The notes under the pieces are model-generated. The model was not told the DNA's origin and did no database searches. It saw nothing but the letters and a program-made list of their open reading frames with translations. A program made the translations under genes and the position numbers. From Aristolochia californica (lineage: Eukaryota; Streptophyta; Magnoliopsida; Piperales; Aristolochiaceae), in NCBI GenBank assembly GCA_029961685.1, contig JARWKL010000043.1, positions 47,501 through 111,500 on the forward strand: DNA of 64,000 nt, in the 5' to 3' direction. Below, one piece after another: positions 10,612-21,439 of this stretch. The stretch's first letter is position 1. Every line of letters begins with the position of its first letter.

Positions 10612-10760
10612 GGAGCAATCAAACGGCTGCGCTAACGCGAGGGTTGGTAGTGGCACTAGCTAGCGCACAAGCCCACTTGCTGCCATGCGCACATGCCCCT
10701 CTCGCGCGTCAAGCTCTTAAGCTACAGGGCTACGCACCTGACGCAATAGGGGCACTCTAA
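10612..10760 (+). repeat. Module C joined to GC-rich modules
   Basis: Positions 10612-10639 are module C, followed by GAGGGTTGGTAGTGGCACTA and then the GCGCACAAGCCC block. The 70 nt from 10668 to 10737 match 41431-41500 with three mismatches, the first 50 being identical. Here the modules C, GGGTTGG and CGCACAAGCC lie in one array, while elsewhere they occur separately. Confidence 0.9.
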
Positions 10761-13700
10761 CTTATTTGTCTGCCTCAAAGATTTTTTGACTTTTCTTTTG
10801 TTCTCTAGCAAACAGATATAAGGTTTTTAGTGAAAATCAACGGTAGAATTAATTGATCAAAATATACATATATAATATACATATAGAGAGAGAAAGAGTC
10901 TAAGACTTTTTTTGACCATCAGTGGAGGTGCAAACCTTATACCTTAAGTCCTTCCTTCTCAAATATCATATCAAACTCTTCCTTGCTACGAGCCTGACTG
11001 GCGCTCTAAGCCGTCTTTTTTGGAAAGGCTCTCTGCCAGCGTTGTTCCCCTTGTGGTGGTAATTCAGCGTACCCACAAAGGCGCTATATAGCATCCCTCA
11101 GCAGACAGATCCGCTTCCTTAGATGGCCCGGCACACTGCTCTATGCTTAGTGTAACTCTGACTAAACCCTATCCAGACTCTCCGATCTACACCTAACGTG
11201 AGGAAGCGGCTTCACACGGAAAGTCTTCAGCCCCTCCCAGACGGAGATGCAGACGATTGGTGTCAAGTCAATGTCAAGTGGGAACATCCATTACTGTATT
11301 TCCTCCCTGATAGCATCACAGAAATCGTTCGTGCACCTCGCATGGATCACCATGCACTCAAACACTTTCTCCTTTTAGTAGTTAAAGCAAAAGTAGACCG
11401 CATTCAGTAGCAAACTTTTAGCCAAGGGGGCGAAACAAAGGGTTTAGCAAAATCACTCGCTTCGGATGTGCAGGAGCGGTTCCTACGCCGAGCTGACGCC
11501 TTTTTCTTTTATGTCAATTTCTGTTGATAGAAGGTAGGGGCAGGCATGCGGATACAGTAAGATCGATATCCTGTTCAGTTTGTGGACAGCTATGCCGAAA
11601 TGAGGCATGAAGAAAGACTGCGCGATCGCAAAAAGACAGCAAATCAAACTCCTACCACGCAGTCTTCCTTTTTTATAGAGAGAAATTTCATTAATTGAAT
11701 TTCTTCTTAACCCGAAATGGCTGAGGGGAGGATGGGCATACAAAGAGCCCTCCGCGAGTCCTTCTTGCTTGCTTTGTAAGTTGTTTAGCCGTGATGGCAG
11801 GATTCTTTTTTCATAGACCGTAACCGTCATGGATTCTCCTCTTCTGATAAAGACAGAGAAGCTGCGATCCTACGTTGATTGGCTTAAAGTGCCAAATAAC
11901 GCATTCTAGAAGCCTCTGGCAGTTGAATTAATTGGTGATCAGCCTATCTTATATGCTTTCTTATGCCTTTGGAGTGCCTAAAGACAAGTGAACGAAGTGG
12001 CCCTTTGGTAAGGGACACGAGTGAACGGATTCAAGGGAGAGTTGAAACCGCTTACTAGTGAGTGAGGGTGTGAGAGCACGGTAGGTCGGGAGTGAGACGA
12101 GCGAAGTGAGGCTGCTCGTGCCCTCCGTACGATTCGAGGGGGATCAGTCTGCAAGCTACCTAACCAGGGTGGTAGACGAGATGCCTAACCGATTGGACCG
12201 CAGCAACTCCGTTAAGCCGACCGAAACCACTGTGGTGGTGCCGAGGCGCTAGAAGTACGCACAACACACAAAGGTGTAACCGGGAGCGAGAGAACTGAGA
12301 GCGGCTTGCTTGCCGCAAGAAAAAGGCGAGGTGAGCTGCATGCAAGGGTGAGACACCAATGGCAGGGTCAACTAGCGAAAAAAGGCCAAATATCGGCCTT
12401 GAAGAAAGGAACCTCACCTCAAATGGTTTGGCTTTTGCGCAGCGTCCAAGCGGGCGAACAAGAGCATTCGGAAAGAGAGGTGTATATCATCTTTACCAAA
12501 AGAAGGTTGCTAGGCCGTAGGTCATAGTCAGGTGAAGGAAAACCCGTTGGACAACCAAGGGTGCGAATGAGACTCACTGTTCCAGTCTGATCCCTCGTCA
12601 GGCGCAAGGCCTCCATGGGTGAACACAGGAGGAGGTAGAAGTGAAGGCAGGGCGTGGCTTCCACGTGGCGGTGCAACCAATCAGGTCGAAGAACGTTCGA
12701 CTATAGTAATTGCCCTGATTCCCACAGGTAGGGCGATGACCAACAATTCTCGTAGAATAGATAGAGCGGGCTATTCTACTATCCACTCGATAACGAAAGC
12801 AGGGTCTCATTCCTCCTGTAGGCTTAGTATCGACCTTCTTATGCCACGGTTCTGTAGAAGATCACCTTCCCTCCAAAGGTGACATTGAGTCTCTTCATCA
12901 TCCAATTGGCATTTTGAAATTGCCAAATCCAAGAGCTCCCTCCCCGCAGACGGAATCAGTGACTCTACCTCTTACTGATAAACAATGCCGATAGTTCATG
13001 AGAGGCAGAATGGCAGAACAGCCCATTCGTAGCCGCCCCTATTTCGCTTGGACGCTGGTACTATCCCGCTCCTTCAATCATTTCTCTTAGTTAACGGTCT
13101 TTCGTTCTAGCATCCGGTCTGGTCTCCGCATCTAACACGGTGAAAGAAAGGTGATTCCGGAGCTAAAACAGACAGCCCAAAGATAGGCGGGCACCTTGGC
13201 GTCCAACCGTTGCTATGAAAGTCGATAAACTCAAGTTGCCATGTAGCGAGACACGAGACTCAAAAACTCAACGAACTCACTCCCGACGCCGCTTGGTAAA
13301 GTGATCAGTAATCTTGTCTCCTTCCCACTCGAAGGGGTAAGCATTCCGAGGCGACCGGAAGGTGGGCTTTTGGTGGGCACGGTAAAGGACACGTCCAATA
13401 GTTTGGAATACTATTAAGGTTTCGAAGTTGACAGGGGATCAGTTCCCTTGGCATCGGTTCAGTTCACTCGAGATCCGTGCTCAATGCTCTACTCAATCGG
13501 TATGGGCTCAAGGCTCAACGCGATAAGGGATCATAGGGAATGGTATCGATCTAAGCTAAGGTATGGGCTCCACGCTCTACCGTATTCAGTACAAGGCGAT
13601 CAAGCTAAATTTAGATTCAAAGGTCAAAAAAAGGTGGGCGATAGGGCAAGTGCTCCGCGCTCTAAGCATAAAAGACCCTCTTTCTTAGGAAGACTTCTTT

Positions 13701-14930
13701 CTTAACATGTTAACTTAACTGCAATAAGGGAAGGTCAAGTGCACGCTAAGGGTACGATAGCAATCCGCGCTAACAGGTACTAATGAGTCATAGGCTCATA
13801 GGACAGGCGCTAAGGGAATCAAATTAGGAGTTGCGGTCAGGGCATGAAACCTATCCGATATCTTTTAGTTTTCAATCTATAAGCTCTGGAACCGAACCAT
13901 ATGGACCAATCAGGCAGGATTAAGGCCTGCCATGGCTTTCAAGCTGTCGGGTGACGTTGAAGTGACGATCCAGTAGCTTGAACAACTCCGGGAACAGGAT
14001 TTCTCCTCAAGGCAAAGTCCGTGTTCGCTGCGCTGGAACGAGCTGGTCGAGAGATGCGCAGTGGGAAATCGCTTCAGTATGGGGTGGAAGTTTCTTGCCC
14101 CTTGCTATGGGAGTACTAATCTAGAGAAGCGAGCAGCAGTTTTAGGGACGGGCTGGCCCCTGGGACTCCGTCAGCGAAAAGAGCGCTATTTCTTCCCTTC
14201 CAACCTCCCTTACAAAATCCCACCTGCTACCCTATATTCTAGATTCTAGCCTCGGTTTTTGCCTTTGTTTCAGCGCTTGTTTCAGTCTTTTCGGATGATT
14301 AAGTGGGATCCGTTAGCTCTTTCTAAAGGCATGGTTCAGTAATAGTGATATTGGTTGCCCACGGAAGGTTAGGAAGTCAATCAACTAAATCAGCTCTTCT
14401 TATCGGTACCCTAGCCCTTTCATCTGAGGCTTACCAGTGCCTTTATTCGGATAAGACCTCAACCTAAATCAGCTTTCAGGGCGGTAACTCAATCCTTTTC
14501 GTCTACAGCAGCGAGATCTCTATTTTAAGGTTATTACGAAACTTCCTTTTTAAGATCTCAGTTCGCATTCAAAAGCCCTCCCAGCCAAAGGCACGATTCG
14601 CTTTTGGTCAACGCGGCGCTAAGTGCACTTTTTTAAGCAGTGCAACAAGAAAGAAAATGACCTCAGGACTAAGAAGGGGCCGAAATCAAAGGGGATCAAA
14701 CTAAATCCCTTTGATTTCAGTTCGGTCAGGCCGAAAGAGGACGAGATAAGCGTTGAAAATCCTGCGACACGGGAAGAGCAAACCGCTGGGTTAGGCGAAC
14801 CTACCACTGGCACCTCAGGGCCAGAACTACTAAGCGCATACTGAATCAAACCCAACTCTCCCGCCTGATGAGCCTACCGTCGAGAAGGCTGCGTGTCTGT
14901 CGTCTGTAGAGAAACCAGACGGTCCCACCT
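10761..14930. other. Long stretch without recognised genes
   Basis: An A/T-rich patch lies at 10850-10895 (ATATACATATATAATATACA). Open frames of 60-115 codons occur on both strands (for example 11483-11830 minus, 12160-12417 minus, 13448-13705 plus, 14061-14249 plus). None is recognisable and several overlap antisense. I found no tRNA, rRNA or exon of a standard mitochondrial gene. Confidence 0.4.
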
Positions 14931-16046
14931 TCGAATGTCGAGGCGCAGAAAGATTCGGCAAACACTCTCGCCGAATCAACTAAGGAGTCAAGCCAGGAAG
15001 CGCCCGTCGAAGATCAGCCGCTCGCCACTTCCTCACCTCGAACCGTCAGTGGTGATGGCGCTGAGGCGAAGAAAGCAGCTACCGATATTTCGGCGAGCTC
15101 GCCCACCTCAGCCTCTTGTCCAGTTACCCAAGAGCAGAAGCCGGGAGACGAGACTGTTCCCTCTAAGGGAGGAGATGTCCAGCCCTCAAAGCCTTCGCCG
15201 CTAACTCCTAAGGCCGTCCTCTCGGAAGGTATTTAAACTCCAGTCTCTTTCTGCTAAATTCATTTCCCTGCTTCTTTTTTTGACTAAATTTACCTCGCGT
15301 TTTTTGGCAGGTCCTTCTGCTGCCGAACCCAGCCGCCGATCTATCACCGAGGTCATGGCTACGATCGACAGCGAGCTCGAAGGGTTGGTGTGGCTTCCTC
15401 TGTCAGTGCCCCTCCATCTGATCGGCTTAGTTTCATCCGGGCCTCGCTCAAACAGTCTCTCCCTGACCTCATGAGGGGCGAATGCTCTGCTGAAGTCTTA
15501 TCATGGGTTGAGGAACTTAAGGGCTTTAGGAACCTGCCGTTCGCCGATCACATATGGGTTACCAGGGCTGACGGAATCCCTGAATGTGCGAAGAACAAAA
15601 AATAGCCTGGCGACGACGGCATCCAAGCCGCCAGTGACCGTTTGAAGGTTGTGAGGGAAGAACTAGCCTCTCTTCAGCGCGAGTATGACGTGGACTTGGA
15701 CAAGATGAAGTCGATAAAGAGCCAGTTCGCGGACGAAGTAGACGAGGTATCTTCGAATCTCAACACCTGTCTCTCCATCCTGAGCGAACTCGAAAAGGAG
15801 GAATTCCTGTCTTGCAAAAAGAGAGATATCTTCGTTGACGCCTTAAAAACTTCTAGCGAGGCTTTCGAAGTGTTGAAGCGTCACGGTTTTGACATCGAAG
15901 GTTCGTCCATTACTCAGTCCAATGCGCGCCTCAAAATTGACAAACTCTGCGATGAGGCTGAAGAGCTTGTGAGGCAATTGCAGGCGAAGAAGAGGGAGGT
16001 TAGAGAAAGAGGCGTAGTGGCTAGATTGGCGGAGGCCGGCTCTTGA
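14931..16046 (+). pseudogene. Nuclear-type coiled-coil gene fragment
   Basis: An acidic, Ser/Pro/Lys-rich frame is open from 14931 to 15228, with ESTKESSQEAPVEDQP and then TPKAVLSEG. It continues after an apparent 82-bp intron as PSAAEPSRRSITEVMATIDS. A frame change follows at 15381-15398, where a dispersed GGGTTGGTGTGG motif lies. The second frame has one in-frame stop at 15603-15605 and ends with a predicted coiled coil (VREELASLQREYDVDLDKMK to LVRQLQAKKREVRERG), stopping at 16044-16046. The layout resembles plant nuclear mobile-domain or gag-like proteins with acidic linker and coiled coil, but I cannot name the family. It is broken by a frameshift and a stop. Confidence 0.55.
15229..15310 (+). 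other. Apparent spliceosomal (nuclear) intron
   Basis: The segment begins GTATTTAAACTCC and ends with a pyrimidine-rich tract and TTTTTTGGCAG. Removing it joins two open stretches in phase 1 (GAA-G / GT-CCT) without introducing a stop. GT...AG borders and an 82-bp length are typical of plant nuclear introns and unlike the group II introns of plant organelles. It therefore supports a nuclear genomic origin for the 14.9-16.0 kb DNA. Confidence 0.65.
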
Positions 16047-16201
16047 AAAGCTTTTGTAAATTTTTCTTTATGTTTTAAACAATTTGTATCAATTTTTGAC
16101 TTGATTGAAATTTCTCGCCGAGCCGGTTCGGCGTTCCGGAAGAAATTGTATTACATTGTTTGTTTGGCCGAGCCAAAATGGTTCGGCCTTAGAATTATCT
16201 A

Positions 16202-16525
16202 TCACTCGTCCACTCTAGGGATCCGGAACTCAGTCAGGGCTGGAACGTCAGTTTTTAGAAACACGCCGTTAACTGGTGGAGGGTAATCTCGCCCATCCAA
16301 ATATCGTAGACGATATGCCCCCTTGGGCAACACTTCTCGTACGCTGAAGGGTCCTTCCCAGTGAGGGGAAAACTTGCCATACAAAAGATCTCGCCGGACT
16401 GGCAGCACAACTTTCCACACCAAGTCCCCCACTTGGAACTTTCTCGCTCTGACCCTTTTGTTATATGATCGAGCGACCTTTCTTTGATGGACCTCAAGGC
16501 TCTCAATCTTTCATCATCCAACAAG
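16202..16525 (-). pseudogene. Ty3/gypsy integrase C-terminal fragment
   Basis: The minus strand gives LDDERLRALRSIKERS and, after a frameshift around 16440, GDLVWKVVLPVRRDLLYGKF, HWEGPFSVREVLPKGAYRLR and a tail ending at a stop at 16202-16204. GDLVW and GKFSPHWEGPF are hallmarks of the C-terminal domain that follows the integrase core of gypsy polyproteins. This is the polyprotein's true C-terminal end. It is oriented opposite to the gypsy fragment that begins near 16585, and a short repeat separates the two. Confidence 0.8.
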
Positions 16526-16580
16526 CAACTCCGGGTTGGTGTGGTGCAACCCTCGCGTTAGCGCAGCCGTTTGATTGCTC
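16526..16580 (-). repeat. Module C at a retrotransposon junction
   Basis: On the plus strand the segment reads CCGGGTTGGTGTGG, then CAACCCTCGCG, then the reverse complement of module C (16554-16580, 27 of 28 positions). The GGGTTGG motif is present in both orientations, giving a small inverted repeat (GGGTTG and CAACCC). The segment sits exactly between two gypsy fragments of opposite orientation. Confidence 0.85.
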
Positions 16581-16584
16581 GGGT

Positions 16585-18215
16585 GGTTTCATCGTTCGAA
16601 AAGACGGAATCCAGCTCGACCCCGCTAAAAGCTATCCCGGAAATTAAGCCCCCAAGGAACCTAAAGGAAAGGAGCTACGAGGGCTGCAATGCAAGGACGC
16701 CTGGCTTACATTAAGAAGGTTCATATCTCACCTCTCAGGAAGATGTCAGTCGTTCACTCGGCTAATGAAGAATGGATTGAATTTCGTGTGGGATCAAGAC
16801 TGTGAAGAAGCCTTCCAAAGCATCAAGCAGTATCTCGCTAATCCGCCAGTGCTGGTCGCACCCGAAAAGGGAAGACCATTCAGACATACTGTATACATGC
16901 ACCCTAGAATACTCACTGGAGGCAAGTATTGCCCAAGAAAATGATGAGGGCAAGGAAATGGCTCTCTTCTCTACTGCTTGAGCCGGAGAACAGAATTCCG
17001 ATATTCTCCTGTCGAAAAGGAGTGTTTGGCGCTGATGTTCTACGTTCAAAAACTACGACATTCTCCACTGTCCAACATCATCCGTATAATTTTCAAGGTC
17101 AATCCACTAAAGATCCTTGTTAAAAAAGCCGGTTACCTAAATGCAAGACTCGAAAAAGTAGTAGATCTTGCTATCGCAGTTCGACATCGTCTATGTGACT
17201 CAAAAAAAAGGACAAGCATTGGCTTACTTCCTTGCCGCACATCCGCTGCTGCCGGATTCAGAACTAAGGGAGGAACTTTCCGACGAACCGGTATATCATG
17301 CAGAAGTCCGAGGCGCCACCAAAGCCCTGGGAGATGTACTTCGACAGTGCCTCCTACTAAATCACAAGTACGAGAACACATCGGGGGTTGGCATTGTGTT
17401 CATCAAAGGCTACATGATAGCACATTCTTTTGTCTTGACCGAACCATGTTCAAAGTGGCAGAGTATCAGGCATTGATCATTGGCATGGAAATAGCCCGTG
17501 AAATGGAGATCTCTCGTCTTGAAGTCCGGAAAGATTCCAAACAGATGAACGATTTATACGAAGTCAGGAAGCCTGACCTACTACCCTACCATGCGGCGGC
17601 TCGACGCCTCAAACTAAGTTTCCCTTACTTCAACATTGAACATGTACCCCGGGGGCAAAATGCTCGCGCTGATGCCCTAGCTGGGCTGGCAGCGGCAATA
17701 AATATCCCTCCCCAAAAAAGGCTAAATGTGGTAGAAAGATCCTGCCATCTCTCAATATACATCAAGCAATAGCCAAATGCCATCAAGTCTGGATCAACAG
17801 GCTTTCAGTGAACGAAGTTGGGTGGCGCAACAATTCATCGATTACATCCAGTTCGGCATCCTACCGGACAACCCAAGAGAAAAGGTCAGCATCCTTTGAT
17901 GGGCGCCTCGATTCCACAGATTCTGCAAGAAGTACAATACAAGATCGGTAACTTATACGGCCTACAACGCTCCTGCAACCTGGCCGAAGCCTTTAACAAG
18001 ACCATCTGCAAATAACAAATAAAGAAAATGTATCAAGAAAAAGAAAGAAAAAGGGACTGGACCTCCCTTAAGCATTCTAGACGTACCGCACAACTCAACT
18101 GTATGGGGGGCAACGCAAGCAGCACCATTCTACCCGGTCTACGGCTGTGAAGTTGTACTCCCACTGGAAATGAAAGTCCCGTCACTTCGTGTCGCCTTTC
18201 AAAGAAAATTGATTC
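16585..18215 (+). pseudogene. Degraded Ty3/gypsy pol (RT end to integrase)
   Basis: In shifting plus-strand frames one sees, in order: FIVRKDGIQLDPAKS (RT end), NGLNFVWDQDCEEAF and NPPVLVAPEKGRPF (RT/RNase H link), YSPVEKECLALMFYVQKLRH (RNase H), QFDIVYVTQKKGQALAYFLA, and VAEYQALIIGMEIAREMEIS with HVPRGQNARADALAGLAAA (second RNase H-like domain). Integrase remnants follow, including VAQQFIDYIQFGILPDN near 17.82 kb and a FYPVYGCEVVLPLEMKVPSL stretch at about 18.13 kb. There are at least six frameshifts or stops and no LTRs. It is a dead nuclear element that keeps the domain order of one pol copy. The missing 5' part ends at the repeat at 16526-16580. Confidence 0.85.
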
Positions 18216-21200
18216 ATTGAAAAAGGTCAAGAAACAGAAAAAGAGATGCGTAGGCGACTTCCTTCATACTCAGAGATATAGCAAGGGGAGACTCCCAGAA
18301 TTGGCAGATTTAATGCCTGCTCCTGCTACTTTAAAAGTGAAACAATCTCAGCCACTCCAAGGCGCGACGCTTGGAAGACTCTTGTTCCTCTGCCGATGCC
18401 AAAGCGGCAGCAAGGCGAAGATTGACTTGAGCTGCTTTCTCCCGTGCAACCCCAAGGTGCTGGGGTCGCTTCTTCGGACTCTTTAGTTAGGGAAGCTTCA
18501 GTTAGAGGATGGAGGTGTTCTTTAATAGAATCCGACTGAGATGAGATCGCAGTTGGGCAAGTAAATCCCCCATTTCATAAATTCTAAACGTAGCCGGAAT
18601 CAGCTTCTGTCTCCCAACCTCAAGCTCAAGATCTCTTTCGGTGAGAAGTAGACCTTGCAAGCAATTCGTCCACGCGCTTCTGGCTCTCGTCAAAAGGGTG
18701 GCAAAACTCCTCCCTGACAAAATCACTGGCATCTCTCGCCATCGCCGTGTGTAGCTTCACGGATGCCTGAAAAAAAGGGTAGTCGTGCCTCTGCCTCAGA
18801 CACCTATCTCAGCTACGTCTGCCCCTGCATCCATAGTGACTCCCACCATCTATCCAATTGGCGCGGAGCCACAACTCGGATACATCCACCGTCTTCAATG
18901 TCGAGATGGCGAAGCGAAGCGTGGATAAGGTCGACTCCCTCATGATGTCCAAACTTGTCGAAAGAGCCGCTTTACGAACTTCTTGCGGCACGGAGCTGAA
19001 GACAACTTCTTTACGACCAACCTGGAGTGTACTTTTGGCAGACCCACTCCCCAGCGACTTCAAGAAATCCTCTCCAGAACGGGAGCAAGGGTAGCCTCCT
19101 AACAGGATGCCGACTCACTCTGAGCATCAAGAAGAAGGAAGCCGGAATCGTGGACTCTAAAACGAAAACCAGCACCCTCCGAAAAGTCAGGAAATTCAAT
19201 GGGCTCGACATCAAGAGCATTCGCAGGAAGTCTGGATTTTCAACAAATATACGGTGAAGTTTCTACTCTCTCTACTGTCTGTGCGTCTTGTGCTATGGGG
19301 CCCTTCCAACATTAATGGCCGCCTTCTCAACGACTCTTGAAAGAAATAGAAATGAATCAGTTCATTATCTCTTCTCTTCCTGTCGACCGAGAAACAAAAG
19401 AAGCAGAGATAAGAGTGGCTTATCAATCCCCGTCCTGTCTTCGAAAGAAGTGGGGGGTTCGGGAAAACAAACTCTTATTCGGATTCCCATCGCCTGGTGG
19501 GGCGGATCTCGGACAAGAACTTATAGCCGGACAGATGGTCCGGAAAGATTAGGAGGTTAGTAGAGTTCAAAATAGGCTAGGCACAGGGGGTCGGCGGGGG
19601 TTCGGTGGCCTACTTTTAGTTCTTTTCCCCCGATCCACAAGATGGCTTCTATTCCTTTCCGGTGGGGTGTAAGAATCGGAGTGTAGCGGGAAAGGAAGAC
19701 TCGGGATAGTAGGCAATCTGATCAGAAATGGTTCCTTACCAGGTAAAGTGGGGTCTTCTGGATATTATCTTATCTGTTTACTTAAACAGAATCCAATGAA
19801 ATGCTGCAAATCGAAGACTCCCTTGGCGAAACGAAATAGGAGGTTGAAATAGAATTCCTGATATCTATTTAGATTTTCCTCACATCCCCGTAACTGTAAC
19901 TGCAGCAGGGTAGGATGATTGATCCGATGGGATAGGTGGTGCCGGGTGTCCCTCTCGTTCAGTGATCTCCGGAGCGGAGCGTGGTCAAGGGATTCGGGGG
20001 TGGAGGAGGTCGGGCATTCACTCCAAACTTCGTGGGCACGTAACATGGTTCCGGATGTCCATACCTCCCACCCAAGACAAGACTAGCCGTGATGGGAAGA
20101 TGCCCATCCACAGAACGGATTCAAGGGAAGACGAAGGAGTGAAGGATTCATCGGGGATTAATACCTTACAGCCGAGAGCAAGGCTGATAAAGCAACTCCT
20201 CTTTTTAGCTTCTCGACCGATTGGCACTAGGAGGGAATCAGAAATGAGACTTTAGATTTAGATGACATTGAAGTAAGGTTTAGGGTTGGTGTGGCTTCCT
20301 ATTATTTTTGATAGTTATAGTTCGTTCCCAACCAATTATCAACATTGCAAAGGCATACTGACGATTCGTGAGTCAAGACAACCTTTGAATTAAGAGTCGT
20401 TTGGGAGGCAGGAAGATTGTGCAAAACGCTTGATTATCAGATGTGGAGGCCTTCTCGATCCTTATTGAAAGTGGAGCTATACTCAACTTTCTAGTTTCAT
20501 AGTTGGGGAATAAGAAGGGTTTCTCATTTCTATAACATAACACAAATTTTGTTAGATAATAAGGCAAGCCTTAGAATATAGTGGAAATCCATAACTTTAA
20601 TTATAAGAGTGATAAAAAAGAAAGGAATTATTTGGCTCAATACCACCGCTACTGGTCAATAGCTTAGCTCCTACTTGAACTGTAAAGGCGCTCAAATACT
20701 GTTGACTGATGATCTTTACTAACCGCTTTCCGATTCAGATAGGACAGATACGACTAAGAATCTGAAGAAGTAATGCAATTGAGCACACTTACGTCCATTA
20801 GCTAAAGGAGAAGATAGTCGATCCTATCCGATGAGTCATAACAAGGCTCTCGCTAGTACACCTCTTTCCTAAGGGTTGGACACCTGCCAAAGAAAAGTTA
20901 CTGTACATCATCATACCTTTACATACGAGACAAGCCCTATAGCGCAAAGCCCCATTGCTAGCCCTCGGGTTGCTCTCGGGCTGCTCGCGCCTAGCGGAAG
21001 GAAGTGACACAACGCTCCTACGACAAACAGAATGTTAAAAAGACGAAGACGATAAAGCTACATCGTCCTATCGTCTGGGCTAGCTGGGGCTTTGCTTTGC
21101 ATAAATCTTGATAAAAAACTTGCTGGTGTAGCTCGGATGAGGATTCTGCGCAAGCCCGAGAGCGCATAGCACACTGACGCACGTGACATGCCCTCAGATG

Positions 21201-21439
21201 CGCACAAGAAGCAGGGAGTAGCGCATAGCACTGACGCAGGTGAAATGCAAAGCAGCATAAGGCAAATGCTCGACTCGTGCTGGTCAGCGGATCAACAAAA
21301 GTCATTGTCATTGTATATAACGTCATGGTTGTTTTCCCTCTTCAAAGACATTGATTCCATCGGTCGATCTCAAAAGGATAAAGATGGAAATGTCAAACAG
21401 AATCGAGATAGTTTTTAGCATTTTCTGGATGTACCAGCG
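18216..21439. other. Unrecognised DNA, possibly retroelement-derived
   Basis: Open frames at 18217-18486, 18858-19094, 19337-19552 (plus) and 18502-18732, 18809-19063 (minus) are moderately complex but not identifiable with confidence. The 19337-19552 frame could belong to the pararetrovirus-like sequence that follows, since it is on the same strand, but this is a guess. The motif GGGTTGGTGTGGCTTCC occurs at 20283-20299. GC-rich words (CCCGAGAGCGCATAG, AGACGAAGACGAT, TCGTCTGGGCTAGCT) occur at 20931-21240. Confidence 0.35.
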
